From positions 79,665 through 143,664 of the forward strand of contig JACRLX010000050.1 in NCBI GenBank assembly GCA_016235165.1: a stretch of 64,000 bases of DNA, written 5' to 3'. The stretch comes from Rhodocyclales bacterium. Lineage in GTDB: Bacteria; Pseudomonadota; Gammaproteobacteria; Burkholderiales; Rhodocyclaceae. The position numbers were made by a program, and so were the translations under genes. Positions 8,014-16,606 of this stretch are shown piece by piece (the stretch's first letter is position 1; each line of letters opens with the position of its first letter). The notes under the pieces are model-generated. The model was given only the letters and a program-made list of their open reading frames with translations, ran no database searches and had not been told where the DNA came from.

Positions 8014-9144
8014 TTAGCGATACCGCTTGAGGTAAAGCGATTCGAAGAAGTCCTTGGCGTTGTGCATCAGCTTCATGCGCGGCAGCGCCCAGGCGGACGA
8101 CTCGGTGCGCCGCACCAGCATGCCGGCATCGAGGCTGTCGACAATGCACATCAGCTCCGACTTGAAGGTCTTGTCCGCCGGCCGACCCGCCAGTTCGGCG
8201 AGCAAGTTGTCCACCGCCGTGGCGGCCTGCAGGTCAGCCATGTGCGCCTGCTTGGGCATCCAGTCGGGCCCCGGAAAGCTGCCGGCATCGCCGACCACAT
8301 ACACGCGCTCCATGCCGTTCACGCGACAGCCGGCGTCGGCGGCGATCAGGCCACCGGGCGAGCGCGGCAGGCTGGTGTTGTCGAACCAGGCATTGCCGGT
8401 CAGCCCTGGCATGAAGACGATAATGTCGGCAGCAATCTCGCCGACTTCGGTCTTGACCTTGTCCGCCTCGAAGCCCGTGATTTTGTGTCCCAGGTGGGTT
8501 TCTATTCCGCGTCGACGCATTTCCGCCATCAGGCGTTCGACCGCGCGTTCGCCGAGGCGATTGCCCGGTTTGGGCATGGGATTGAAGAACACCAGCTTGA
8601 TGTTGTCGCGCCGGCCTTCCTGGCGCAGTTGCGTGTCCAGGCCGAGCAGGAATTCGAAGATCGGCCCGCCGCGCATGGCGATCGGCTCGTTGGGATTGCC
8701 GGCAAAGCCGAGCGCAATGGTGCCGGATTGCAGGGCCGCCACTTTCTCGCGCAGCCGTTCCACGGGAGCGATGCCTTCGCAAGGCAGGATGGCATGTTCG
8801 ATGCCCGGCAGCTTTTTGATGAAGCGGCCGCCGCAAGCGATCACGAGGCCGTCGTTGCCGATCGTCCCCGCCGTGGTGTGTACGCTGCGGCCGCCCTCGC
8901 CTATTCCTGTCGCCTCGCCGGCGACGAAATCGATCCGCTGTTCCTTGAAGAACCCTTCCAGCGGCACCACGAGGTCCTCCGGTTTACGCTTGCGCGATGG
9001 CAGCCAGATCAGGCTCGGCAGGTAGATCAGTTCGGGCCGCGGCGCGATCAGGGTGATCTTTGCTCCGGCGTTGCTCTTGCGCAGGCAGCGGGCGGCGGTC
9101 AGCGCGCCGAAGCCGCAGCCGATGATGCTGATGTTCTTGGACAT
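8014..9144 (-). CDS. FAD-dependent sulfide:quinone reductase-like oxidoreductase, copy A
   Basis: A 376-aa pyridine-nucleotide-disulfide oxidoreductase-fold flavoprotein. It shows an N-terminal FAD-binding motif (IIGCGFGALTAARCL) and a second nucleotide region ending in VYVVGDAGSFPGPDWMPKQA. It resembles sulfide:quinone reductase and flavocytochrome c sulfide dehydrogenase flavoproteins; cysteines in ILPCEGIAP and ELMCIVD are candidates for redox activity. The start MSKNISI is preferred (AGGAG eight bases upstream) over the track's upstream start. A close paralogue lies at 20273-21451. It is the last gene of the 11-gene sulfur operon, following a rhodanese. A sulfide or persulfide substrate is inferred from context. 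Confidence 0.75.
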   Translation of the reverse strand: MSKNISIIGCGFGALTAARCLRKSNAGAKITLIAPRPELIYLPSLIWLPSRKRKPEDLVVPLEGFFKEQRIDFVAGEATGIGEGGRSVHTTAGTIGNDGLVIACGGRFIKKLPGIEHAILPCEGIAPVERLREKVAALQSGTIALGFAGNPNEPIAMRGGPIFEFLLGLDTQLRQEGRRDNIKLVFFNPMPKPGNRLGERAVERLMAEMRRRGIETHLGHKITGFEADKVKTEVGEIAADIIVFMPGLTGNAWFDNTSLPRSPGGLIAADAGCRVNGMERVYVVGDAGSFPGPDWMPKQAHMADLQAATAVDNLLAELAGRPADKTFKSELMCIVDSLDAGMLVRRTESSAWALPRMKLMHNAKDFFESLYLKRYR

Positions 9145-9265
9145 GGTTTCTCCTGAATTCGGTGACGCGACTACGTGATGGAGAGCTATCGGGATTCGAT
9201 GCTTCCGCTGACAGCGATGAAGCTGCCCCATGCCAGCGCCGCGGGCGGCATTTTGACCCGCAGGG

Positions 9266-9730
9266 CTATTTCTTCACGGCTCGGCTCGCGGCCTCGAAAC
9301 CGCCCTTGGCTTTCCATTCGGCGAATCCGCCCTGGAGAATGCGCACATTTTCGTACCCGGCGACGCGCAAGGCGAAACCGGCCTGGGCGGAAAGCGATCC
9401 GGTATTGCAATAGATCAGTACCGACTTGTTCTTGGGTATGGCCGCCCGCTTTTCCAATACCTGTCGCCATTCCAGATTGACGGCACCCGGAATATGGTCC
9501 TTGACGTACTGTTCCTTGTCGCGTGCGTCGATGACATGGAAACGCGGCCAATCTTCCTTGGGAATCTGCTCCGGAAGCATCGTTGCGCCGCCGTAATCGA
9601 CGAATGCAAGATAGTCTTCCATGACCTTGATCGCATCGCTATCGGCATCCGCCCGGGCGGACGGGGGCAGCAAGGTCAAGGTGCAGGCGAAAACGAGGGC
9701 GAGAGGCTTCAAAAGCGCAAGAGCATGCAT
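9266..9730 (-). CDS. Periplasmic single-domain rhodanese
   Basis: A 154-aa protein with a cleavable signal peptide (MHALALLKPLALVFACTL..., cleavage near ARA-DAD) and one rhodanese domain. The active-site loop CNTGSLS follows the strand VLIY, so the persulfide-forming cysteine is intact. Other family marks are HVIDARDKEQYVKDHIPGAVNL and the end motif LQGGFAEWKAKGG. It is predicted to move sulfane sulfur in the periplasm. It lies between the cysteine desulfurase and the FAD oxidoreductase in the minus-strand operon. Confidence 0.88.
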   Translation of the reverse strand: MHALALLKPLALVFACTLTLLPPSARADADSDAIKVMEDYLAFVDYGGATMLPEQIPKEDWPRFHVIDARDKEQYVKDHIPGAVNLEWRQVLEKRAAIPKNKSVLIYCNTGSLSAQAGFALRVAGYENVRILQGGFAEWKAKGGFEAASRAVKK

Positions 9731-9809
9731 GGCTTCACTTTCAGGGATGGGTCAGGAAATGAATGTGCATTCACACGCGGCCGATTGCATGGTTCAAGCC
9801 CGCAATGGA

Positions 9810-10946
9810 TCAAGACACCAGGCGTCGCCAGGCATCGCTCAACGCCTCGGCAGCCCTTGCGATTTCCTCTGCCGTGGTCGGAAAACCAACCGACAGGCGC
9901 ACCGCACCACGGGTGCGCAGGGCGTCGCAGCCCATCGCGGCAAGGACGCCGCTGACGGCGTCGGCATCGGAATGGCAGGCCGAGCCGACCGATGCCGCAA
10001 CGCCCGTTGTGGTCGCAAGCAAGTCGCGTCCGGACACGCCGGGAAAAGAAACATGCAGCGTATTCGGCAGGCGGAGATGCGGGTGGCCGTTGAGTTCCAG
10101 GCCGGGCACGGCCGCCGACAACAGGGCATGCAGCTCGTCGCGCAACATCTCCAGATGCGACGCGGCTTGATGGAAACGCAGTTGTGCCAGCCACGCCGCC
10201 GCCCCGAGCCCGACGATCTGCGCCACGTTCTCCGTGCCGGGCCGCAAGCCGTGTTCCTGATCCGCGCCGAACACGATGGGCTTGAGCGGCGTGCCGCTGC
10301 GGACGAACAGTGCGCCCACGCCCTTGGGTGCGTAGAACTTGTGTCCGGCCAGCGTCAGCAAGTCGACGCCCAAGCGGTCTACGTCAATCTCGACCTTGCC
10401 CGCCGATTGCGCCGCGTCCGCATGCATCAGGCTGCCGTTAGCATGGGCCAGTTGCGCAATTTCGGCGACGGGTTGCAAGGTACCCACTTCGTTGTTGGCA
10501 TGCATCACTGAAACCAGGGCGGTGTCGGGCCGAAGCGCGGCGCGGACCGCCTCGGGATCGACGCGGCCGTAGGCATCGACCGGGACGATGCTCAGGTCCC
10601 AACCGTATTCGCGCAAATGCAACGCCGGCTGCATCACCGCCGGATGCTCAACGTCGCTCACCAGCAGATGGCGCTTGTGCGCCGGCGCGGCGCGCGCCAT
10701 GCCCAGCAGGGCCAGGTTGTTGGCCTCGGTGGCGCTGCCGGTGAATACGATTTCGCCATCGACGGCACCGATCAGCTCGGCCACGTTGGTGCGCGCTTCC
10801 GCAACCGCCTGGCGCGCGGCCAGACCATAGGCATGCGAAGACGACGGGTTGCCGAACTGCGCTTCGATCCAGGGCCGCATGGCGGAGACCACTTCCACGG
10901 CAATCGGCGTGGTCGCGTTGTAGTCGAGATAGATGGGCTGATTCAT
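9810..10946 (-). CDS. NifS/IscS-like cysteine desulfurase
   Basis: A 378-aa class-V aminotransferase-fold PLP enzyme that would remove sulfur from cysteine as a protein persulfide. The lysine that binds PLP is in LAGHKFYAPKGVGAL, the N-terminus reads IYLDYNATTPI, and the loop GSACHSDADAVSGVL holds the catalytic cysteine in a short-loop arrangement. Starts at 10946, 10958 and 11003 are all in frame; 10946 (MNQPIYLDYN) is chosen because it gives the normal family N-terminus and has AAAGG about 11 bases upstream. The longest version overlaps the upstream sqr gene. Its place among sulfide-handling genes suggests a role in persulfide supply rather than general Fe-S assembly. Confidence 0.85.
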   Translation of the reverse strand: MNQPIYLDYNATTPIAVEVVSAMRPWIEAQFGNPSSSHAYGLAARQAVAEARTNVAELIGAVDGEIVFTGSATEANNLALLGMARAAPAHKRHLLVSDVEHPAVMQPALHLREYGWDLSIVPVDAYGRVDPEAVRAALRPDTALVSVMHANNEVGTLQPVAEIAQLAHANGSLMHADAAQSAGKVEIDVDRLGVDLLTLAGHKFYAPKGVGALFVRSGTPLKPIVFGADQEHGLRPGTENVAQIVGLGAAAWLAQLRFHQAASHLEMLRDELHALLSAAVPGLELNGHPHLRLPNTLHVSFPGVSGRDLLATTTGVAASVGSACHSDADAVSGVLAAMGCDALRTRGAVRLSVGFPTTAEEIARAAEALSDAWRRLVS

Positions 10947-10983
10947 TGCCGGATGCATGCCTTTTCGTCGAATTGCCTGAGCG

Positions 10984-12285
10984 CTATTTGCCTGTCTGAC
11001 CACCAGTCTGTTGCGGCTTGAGCCGCGCCAAACCCAGAATGTGCAGCACCCACTTCTCGAAGATTGGCTCGGTGCCGCCCCGGCGCATCTTGTACATGAA
11101 GTACTTCTCGAAGGCGATCTTCGCCCAGTGCGCCCACTTGCCCTGCTTGGACCAGGTCACGTTGCGCGGTGGCATCTGCGGCTGGGCGATGAACACCGCG
11201 CCGGTATCGCCGAAATCGGCGATGCAGAAGGCATTCCAGGTGGCTTTCGCCTGCGGCGCCCGTCCTTCCAGTTCGGCGTGGATGTTGGCGACCACGGCGC
11301 TGACCATGGATTCGATCATGTAGCCGGTCTTGGGCGGGCCGGTCGGCACCGGCGTCGGATCGACCGGCGGCAGGGCGATGCAGGCGCCGGCGGCATAGAT
11401 GTTGGGGTACTTCGGGCTGCGCTGGTGTTCGTCGACGATCACCAGGGCCTTGGGATTCACCAGACCGTCCACTGCCGCCACCGGCGCGACGCCACGGAAG
11501 CTGGGCACCAGCATGGCGTGGGCGAAGGGGAGTTCGTGGTCCTGGAGAGGCTGCCCAAAGCGGTCGACTTCCTCGGCGAACAGCTTGCCTGCTTCGATCT
11601 TCCTGATCCTGGCGTTGGTGATCCACTTGATGTGGCGGTGGCGGAATTCGTGTTCCATCATGCCTTTCGAATCGCCGACGCCGCCAATACCCAGGTGCCC
11701 GATGTAGGGCTCGGCAGTCACGAAGGTGATCGGCACGCGGTCGCGCACCCGATGCCGGCGCAATGCCGTATCGAGGATGGCGACGTACTCATAGGCGGGG
11801 CCGAAGCAACTCGCGCCCTGCACGCCGCCGACAATCACCGGGCCGGGATTGGCGATCAATTTCTGTACGTCGGCATGGGCTTTTTCCGCATCGTCGACGC
11901 TGCCGATCCATTGGGTATGGCCGTCCTGCGGACCCAGCCCCGGTACATCCTCGAAAGCACAGCGAACCCCGGTGGTGATCACCAGATAGTCATAATCGAC
12001 CTGACGATCGCCCTGAACATGAAGGCGGTTGGCTGCCGCGTCGATCCGTTCGACCCGTCCGGCAATGAAGCTGATGCCATGCTTTTCCAGACTGGGTCCA
12101 GCCGGGAAGGTGACTCCCTCGCGCTTGCGCCAGCCGACTGCCAGCCAGGGAATCGAGGGCACGAACTGGAAATATTCCTGTTCGTTGATCACCGTGACCG
12201 CATGTTTGCGATCGAGCAGCGCCCGCAGTTCGTAGGCGGCCGGCATGCCGCCGAGCCCGGCGCCAAGTATCACGACATGAGCCAT
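10984..12285 (-). CDS. sqr: Sulfide:quinone oxidoreductase
   Basis: A 433-aa membrane-associated flavoprotein of the SQR family that would oxidise sulfide to polysulfide and pass electrons to quinone. It has the FAD motif MAHVVILGAGLGGMPAAYEL, the central segment GGVQGASCFGPAYEYV with a conserved cysteine, a second conserved cysteine site AAGACIALPP, and the diagnostic run PTGPPKTGYMIESM. The C-terminus is rich in basic and amphipathic residues (WAHWAKIAFEKYFMYKMRRGG), as expected for membrane contact. Length is normal. It sits between the Cys/Met-type PLP enzyme and the cysteine desulfurase. Confidence 0.9.
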   Translation of the reverse strand: MAHVVILGAGLGGMPAAYELRALLDRKHAVTVINEQEYFQFVPSIPWLAVGWRKREGVTFPAGPSLEKHGISFIAGRVERIDAAANRLHVQGDRQVDYDYLVITTGVRCAFEDVPGLGPQDGHTQWIGSVDDAEKAHADVQKLIANPGPVIVGGVQGASCFGPAYEYVAILDTALRRHRVRDRVPITFVTAEPYIGHLGIGGVGDSKGMMEHEFRHRHIKWITNARIRKIEAGKLFAEEVDRFGQPLQDHELPFAHAMLVPSFRGVAPVAAVDGLVNPKALVIVDEHQRSPKYPNIYAAGACIALPPVDPTPVPTGPPKTGYMIESMVSAVVANIHAELEGRAPQAKATWNAFCIADFGDTGAVFIAQPQMPPRNVTWSKQGKWAHWAKIAFEKYFMYKMRRGGTEPIFEKWVLHILGLARLKPQQTGGQTGK

Positions 12286-12322
12286 GGATTTCTCCGTTCT
12301 CTGGGCGCTGATTGCATATCTG

Positions 12323-13483
12323 TCAAGCCAGCGCCTGATCCAGGTCGCGGATCAGGTCCTCGGCGTCTTCCAGGCCGATGGACAGACGCAGCAGCGCATC
12401 CGATATGCCGCGTCGCGCGCGCTCGTCGGCGGAAAGTCCGTGATGGGTGGTGGTGCATGGCTGGGTCACCAGGCTTTCGGCGCCACCCAGGCTGGGTGCC
12501 AGCGCGAACAGTTTCAGTCGGTCGGCAACCCGCGTCGCCGCCTCGCCGCCGCCCGCGACCTCGATGCTCAGGATGCCGCCGAAATCGCGCATCTGCTTTT
12601 TGGCGACTTCGTGGCCGGGAAAGTCCGGCAGCCCCGGATAGAACACGCGAAGCACGCGCGGATGCCGCGCCATCGCCTCGGCCACGGCCAGCGCCGTGCG
12701 GTTCTGGCGCTCGACGCGGACCACCAGCGTGCGCAGGCTGCGCGAGAGCAGGGCCGCGGTTTCCGGCGCGATCATCGAACCCAGGTTTTTGCGCCAGGCC
12801 CAAACCGGCATCAACAAGTCCTTGCGTCCGGCCAGCACGCCGGCGGTCAGGTCGGAATGGCCGCCCAGGTACTTGGTCGCGCTATGCACCACGAAATCCG
12901 CGCCGAGTTCCAGCGGCGATTGGTTCACCGGCGAGGCAAAAGTATTGTCGATGGCCAGCAGGGCCGCATGGCGATGGCACATCTCGGCGATGCGGCGGAT
13001 ATCGAGCACTTCCAGGGTCGGATTGGTCGGCGTTTCGAGAAACACCAGCCCGCAGCCGTCGGCAATGCGGCTTTCGGCCAGTTCAAGCTCGTTGCCGCGC
13101 AGCAGGTGAGTGCGCACGTCGAAGCTGCGGATCTGCTCGCCGAGCAGTTCCAGCGTTCCGCCGTAGGCGTCGCCGAGGCAGACGATGCCATCGCGGCCAT
13201 GGGCGAGAAACAGCGCCGCTTCCGCCGCCATGCCGGAGCAGAAAGCCCAGGCCATTTCCGCGCCTTCAAGATTGGCCAGCTTGGCTTCCAGCGCCTGTAT
13301 GGTCGGATTGAGGCCATAGCGGGTGTAGAGGCTGCCCGGCTTGCGGCCGTCGACCACGTCGAGCAGATCGGCGGTGGTCGGAAACTTGAAGGTCGTGGTG
13401 TTGTAGATCGGCGTGTGCGGCGAGCCGTGCGCGTCGGCGATTTCACCGGCATGGACGCAGCGGGTGGATAGTCCTTCGCTCAT
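12323..13483 (-). CDS. Cys/Met-metabolism PLP enzyme (cystathionine gamma-synthase/lyase type)
   Basis: A 386-aa fold-type I PLP enzyme of the trans-sulfuration family. The PLP lysine lies in SATKYLGGHSDLTAG, and YTRYGLNPT and the C-terminal SLGGAESLVTQP segment are characteristic. Members include cystathionine gamma-synthase, cystathionine gamma-lyase, O-acylhomoserine sulfhydrylase and methionine gamma-lyase; sequence alone does not separate them here. Two start codons adjoin (ATGATG); the second (13483) is preferred because GGGAG lies six bases upstream of it, while only three bases separate the first. The tlpA stop codon lies inside this ATGATG, so the two are translationally coupled. Confidence 0.85.
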   Translation of the reverse strand: MSEGLSTRCVHAGEIADAHGSPHTPIYNTTTFKFPTTADLLDVVDGRKPGSLYTRYGLNPTIQALEAKLANLEGAEMAWAFCSGMAAEAALFLAHGRDGIVCLGDAYGGTLELLGEQIRSFDVRTHLLRGNELELAESRIADGCGLVFLETPTNPTLEVLDIRRIAEMCHRHAALLAIDNTFASPVNQSPLELGADFVVHSATKYLGGHSDLTAGVLAGRKDLLMPVWAWRKNLGSMIAPETAALLSRSLRTLVVRVERQNRTALAVAEAMARHPRVLRVFYPGLPDFPGHEVAKKQMRDFGGILSIEVAGGGEAATRVADRLKLFALAPSLGGAESLVTQPCTTTHHGLSADERARRGISDALLRLSIGLEDAEDLIRDLDQALA

Positions 13484-14034
13484 CATGTGCTCCCTTGGTT
13501 GATCAGTTGTTTGAGTTGGGCGACGATGGCCGGATTGTCGAACTCGCGACCGCCCACCACCCGCAGTGCCAGCCGGCCGCGCCGGTCGACGACATAGGTG
13601 GACGGCAGGCCGCGTACCGACCAGCGCTCCATGGCCTGCGAGTCGTGGTCGAACACGACCGGAAATTCCGGCGATCCGGCGAAGGAAAACACGGTTTCCG
13701 CGTTTTCGCCGACATTGACCGCGATGACTTCGAAATCGGCCGGACGGAACAGCTTGCGCACCCGGCCGAGGGAGGGGAATTCCTTGCGGCAGGGCGGGCA
13801 CCAGGTCGCCCAGAAATTCACCAGCACCACCTTGCCGCGCAGGCGGCCGAGATCGACGGGCTTGCCGTCCATGTCGGGCAGGACCAAAGTCGGCGCTGGC
13901 GGCACGGCGACGATGGGCGTCATGGCGGCGGGTTGTGCGCGCACGGCGGGTGCGACGACCAGCGCGGCCAGCGCGGCGACGAAGCGGCGGCGCTCAGTCG
14001 CCGGCGCAGGACAGTTGGTCGAGGATGATTTCAC
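13483..14034 (-). CDS. TlpA/ResA-like periplasmic thiol-disulfide protein
   Basis: A 183-aa thioredoxin-fold protein with the active site WCPPC in NFWATWCPPCRKEFP. It begins with a short polar region, then a signal sequence (RRRFVAALAALVVAPAVRA). The GTG at 14034 is the best start: AAGGAG precedes it by four bases, and it falls inside the end of the upstream gene. Such proteins reduce or rearrange disulfides in the periplasm, for example in cytochrome maturation or sulfur oxidation. A copy of the 24-base repeat lies between the signal peptide and the folded domain and is read in the antisense direction as VAVPPAPT. Confidence 0.85.
   Translation of the reverse strand: MKSSSTNCPAPATERRRFVAALAALVVAPAVRAQPAAMTPIVAVPPAPTLVLPDMDGKPVDLGRLRGKVVLVNFWATWCPPCRKEFPSLGRVRKLFRPADFEVIAVNVGENAETVFSFAGSPEFPVVFDHDSQAMERWSVRGLPSTYVVDRRGRLALRVVGGREFDNPAIVAQLKQLINQGST
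13886..13909 (+). repeat. 24-base interspersed repeat, copy 3 (inside tlpA-like gene)
   Basis: Matches the consensus in full, ending GGCACGGCG. It lies on the strand opposite the gene, so the protein reads the complement (VAVPPAPT) at about residues 42-50, in the linker after the signal peptide. Confidence 0.85.
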
Positions 14035-14539
14035 GTTGCTCCTTGTCTTCGAAATACCGCAGCACCAAGCGGAAGCCGTCGGGCAGCGGATGCTCCAGCG
14101 TCGCCATGCCCATGATCCAGTCGCCGGATGCGAAGTCATTCTCGGCCTGGAACTGGGCCCAGCGAAAGGCGACACGCGCCGAGGGCGGCACGCCGGATCG
14201 CGCCCATTCCGCCTCCCACTCGGCCGGCAGGCGCAGGCGCGCTCGCCGTCCGTCGGCGGCGACGGCCTGCCAGTCGGCCAGCCGGGTCCGGAGGTTGCCC
14301 GCGCCGCGATTGACCAGGCGAAACGAAAAGCCGCAGGCCTCCGCGTACGGCCTGATCGATTCGGCGGAGAAGCCGCGGGCGATGTAGAAGGCTGTCCGCT
14401 GCGTCGGTGGCAGCGGGTTGGCGTTCAGGGTCAGGGCGCCCCGGGTGACGCCATGACGCCAGACGATGTCGTCTTCGGCAAGGCAGGCGAAGGCCGGCAT
14501 CAGCAGGGCGGCAAACAGCGCGAGGCATCGAATCTGCAT
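13994..14539 (-). CDS. Secreted protein of unknown function
   Basis: A 181-aa protein not assigned to a family. It has a signal peptide (MQIRCLALFAALLMPAFACLA, possible cleavage before EDD) and a mature part without further membrane segments. Three cysteines are present in the whole chain apart from the signal region, including one near the end (QLSCAGD). It lies between the beta-barrel and the TlpA-like gene and overlaps the latter by 41 bases, so it belongs to the operon. Periplasmic location and co-expression with an outer-membrane barrel are the only support for a role. Confidence 0.7.
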   Translation of the reverse strand: MQIRCLALFAALLMPAFACLAEDDIVWRHGVTRGALTLNANPLPPTQRTAFYIARGFSAESIRPYAEACGFSFRLVNRGAGNLRTRLADWQAVAADGRRARLRLPAEWEAEWARSGVPPSARVAFRWAQFQAENDFASGDWIMGMATLEHPLPDGFRLVLRYFEDKEQREIILDQLSCAGD

Positions 14540-14587
14540 GATCGTGGAGTGTTCGCTTGCGGTGTCGGTACGGCGGCGTGCATGCGC

Positions 14588-15808
14588 TCAAAACTCGTAG
14601 CGCAACTGCAGGTACAGGTTGTCGTCGCGGGAGAGTTGTCCGAAAGCCCCGGCGGCCTTGCCGCCGTAAACGTTGGCGCCGACGGCAGCCCATACCCGGT
14701 CGTTGAAACTGTAGCGCAGTTCCGGGTTCAGGAAGCGGTCGCCGTTGCCTTCATTCCACGAACCATAGATCGACAGCCGCAGCGTCTGGTGCAGGAACAT
14801 CTGTGTCACGCGCGCCGTCAGCGTATGGCTCCAGCGCTGGTCGACCGGAAACCCGGCGGGCAGGGTGGCGCGATAGGCGGAATAATCTTGCATGTGTTCG
14901 GTGTAGTACTGGAAGCCGAGCGTGAGGTCCTCGACCGGCTGGAACTGGTAGCCCGCCAGGAGGCGCGTCTGCGAATTGGGAATGGCGAAATCGCTGCCCG
15001 CCCTGTCCTCGGGCGAATCGTAGGCGGCGGCCTCCAGGCTAAGCACGCCTTCGCCGACGCGACCGGACAGGCTGGCGCCGTAGACCGACAGCCGGGGGTA
15101 AAAGTAGCTGATCCGCGTCGGCGCCACCATGCTGTCGGCGCGCATCGATGGCGTGCGCTGGAAGCCCCGGTAGACATAGAGCGCCGCATCCCAGCCGGCG
15201 ACATCGCGATAGAGGCGCAAGCCCCAATCGCCCTGCCCCGGCATCGTGGTGGCACGGCTGGCCACCGCCGGCATCGGGTCGTAGAGATGGAAGCGGCGCG
15301 CGTCCGGAATCCGGCTTGCACGAAAATGGGGAGCCACCACCAGCTCGACATTGGCGAACTCGGGATAGGCGCCCAGCTTGACGGCATCGACGCCACGCTT
15401 CAGGTAATCCAGCGGGCGGCCGGCAAACAAGGCTTCGTGGTCCTTGGGAAACACGTCATTGACGAACACCAGGTCGCCCAGGCCCCAGGTGACGACCTGG
15501 CGGCCGACACGCAGATCCCATTGGCCGGAGCTGTAGTCGACATAGGCTTCGCGCAGTTCCGACTGGTCCTGACGCCCGAGATGGTCCCAGGCCAGATCAC
15601 CCTTGAGCCGCAGGTTCCAGGCGCCTTCCCCGGCGTCCAGCTTGAGCTGGGCGCGCTCTTCCAGCCACTTGTAATGGCGTCCGTCGGGATTGGCGCCGCG
15701 CGTGTTGAACGCCGTGTTCTGCTGCAGGAATCCGCTCAGAGCAAGGTCCGCCTGCGCCGCCAGAGGCGCCAGCAGCAGTACGGCCAGGAAGGCTGCCCGC
15801 GCGAACAT
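14588..15808 (-). CDS. Outer-membrane beta-barrel protein (DUF1302-like)
   Basis: A 406-aa protein with a signal peptide (MFARAAFLAVLLLAPLAAQA) and alternating polar/hydrophobic strands, ending in LYLQLRYEF; a terminal phenylalanine after alternating residues is the outer-membrane insertion signal. Segments such as LREAYVDYSSGQWDLRVGRQ resemble DUF1302 and alginate-export-type porins. The start shares one base with the stop of the LolA-like gene. Together with the adjacent LolA-like carrier and MMPL transporter it could form a path for a lipid or hydrophobic molecule across the envelope; that function is inference from gene order. Confidence 0.8.
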   Translation of the reverse strand: MFARAAFLAVLLLAPLAAQADLALSGFLQQNTAFNTRGANPDGRHYKWLEERAQLKLDAGEGAWNLRLKGDLAWDHLGRQDQSELREAYVDYSSGQWDLRVGRQVVTWGLGDLVFVNDVFPKDHEALFAGRPLDYLKRGVDAVKLGAYPEFANVELVVAPHFRASRIPDARRFHLYDPMPAVASRATTMPGQGDWGLRLYRDVAGWDAALYVYRGFQRTPSMRADSMVAPTRISYFYPRLSVYGASLSGRVGEGVLSLEAAAYDSPEDRAGSDFAIPNSQTRLLAGYQFQPVEDLTLGFQYYTEHMQDYSAYRATLPAGFPVDQRWSHTLTARVTQMFLHQTLRLSIYGSWNEGNGDRFLNPELRYSFNDRVWAAVGANVYGGKAAGAFGQLSRDDNLYLQLRYEF

Positions 15809-16605
15809 CAGTCAAGCCATTTGCGCGGCGGCTGGCGCAGGAAGCGCTCGGAGAACAGGCTGTCCTCGATGCCCACTTCGTAGTCGCTGTTGGCATAGAC
15901 GGCCTCCGTGCGGTGCCCGGTCTGCTGGTTCTTCATGGTGCGGCGTATCACGGTCGGGTGGGTTTTGACGACGGCCACCTCATCGGCAGTGAACAGTTTG
16001 TAGGCGGCGCCCTTGCGGTCGAACTGGTCCTCGCGCAGCGGCAGGAAACTGGCCTTGTCCACCCAGGTCAGCTTGTGGCCGAAATCCGCATCGCCGGCCT
16101 TGGGCGTGCTCTTGACCACGTAGCAGTCGCGGCCGCCGACCTTCTCCTCGCGCTCGATGGCATGGCTGTCGTCCTCGATGTCGCGGCCGGAGACATCCTC
16201 GTAGGTGAAGTCCGAGCCGACGAAGCTGGAGCGCTTGTCCTGGGCGGCGATGCGCTTGACCATGTTGACCGCCGGGATGAACATCCAGCGGTCATCGTCC
16301 TTCGCCGGGTACTTGTAGGTCATGAAGCTCATGTCCTTGACGTCGGCGGGCTTGAAAAACACCATGAAATATTTCTGCTCGCCGCCCGGCGCGCCGAAGT
16401 TCTTGCGCAGCATTACCAGTTCGCGCACCCGCTCGCCGCCGTCCTTGGCGATCAGCTTCATGGTGACGCGCGCCTTGAAGTCCTTGCCCGGATAGAGGAA
16501 GGCCGCCTGCGCCTTCTTCATCACCTCCTCGCCCGTCATCGCCAGCACGGACATCGGCAGCAGGGCGGTCAGGACCGCCATGGCCGGGAGCCATCGTTTC
16601 AGCAT
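15808..16605 (-). CDS. LolA-like periplasmic carrier (outer-membrane lipoprotein-sorting family)
   Basis: A 265-aa protein with a signal peptide (cleavage near LAM-TGE) and the family core: VRELVMLRKNF, KYFMVFFKPADVKDMSFMTYKYP, DDRWMFIPAVNMVKRI and GSDFTYEDVSGRD. This LolA-like group is distinct from true LolA and is often found with MMPL or FtsX-type transporters. The fold binds acyl chains in a half-barrel. It lies between the MMPL transporter and the beta-barrel, which suggests a periplasmic shuttle between them. A second member of the same family is encoded at 41101-41829 with a different translocase. Confidence 0.85.
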   Translation of the reverse strand: MLKRWLPAMAVLTALLPMSVLAMTGEEVMKKAQAAFLYPGKDFKARVTMKLIAKDGGERVRELVMLRKNFGAPGGEQKYFMVFFKPADVKDMSFMTYKYPAKDDDRWMFIPAVNMVKRIAAQDKRSSFVGSDFTYEDVSGRDIEDDSHAIEREEKVGGRDCYVVKSTPKAGDADFGHKLTWVDKASFLPLREDQFDRKGAAYKLFTADEVAVVKTHPTVIRRTMKNQQTGHRTEAVYANSDYEVGIEDSLFSERFLRQPPRKWLD

Positions 16606-16606
16606 G

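Noticed and set aside
8443-8466. Partial match to the 24-base repeat (GAAGTCGGCGAGATT) in the FAD oxidoreductase gene
   Set aside because: Only ten bases match, and the paralogue has an ordinary coding equivalent (KTDGGEI), so it is chance.
11011-13311. Long plus-strand ORF of 766 codons (also 13598-15883, 16580-18496, 24034-26007, 49882-52047 and similar)
   Set aside because: These lie antisense to well-supported genes in high-GC DNA and have arginine/histidine/glutamine-rich low-complexity translations without domains or ribosome sites.
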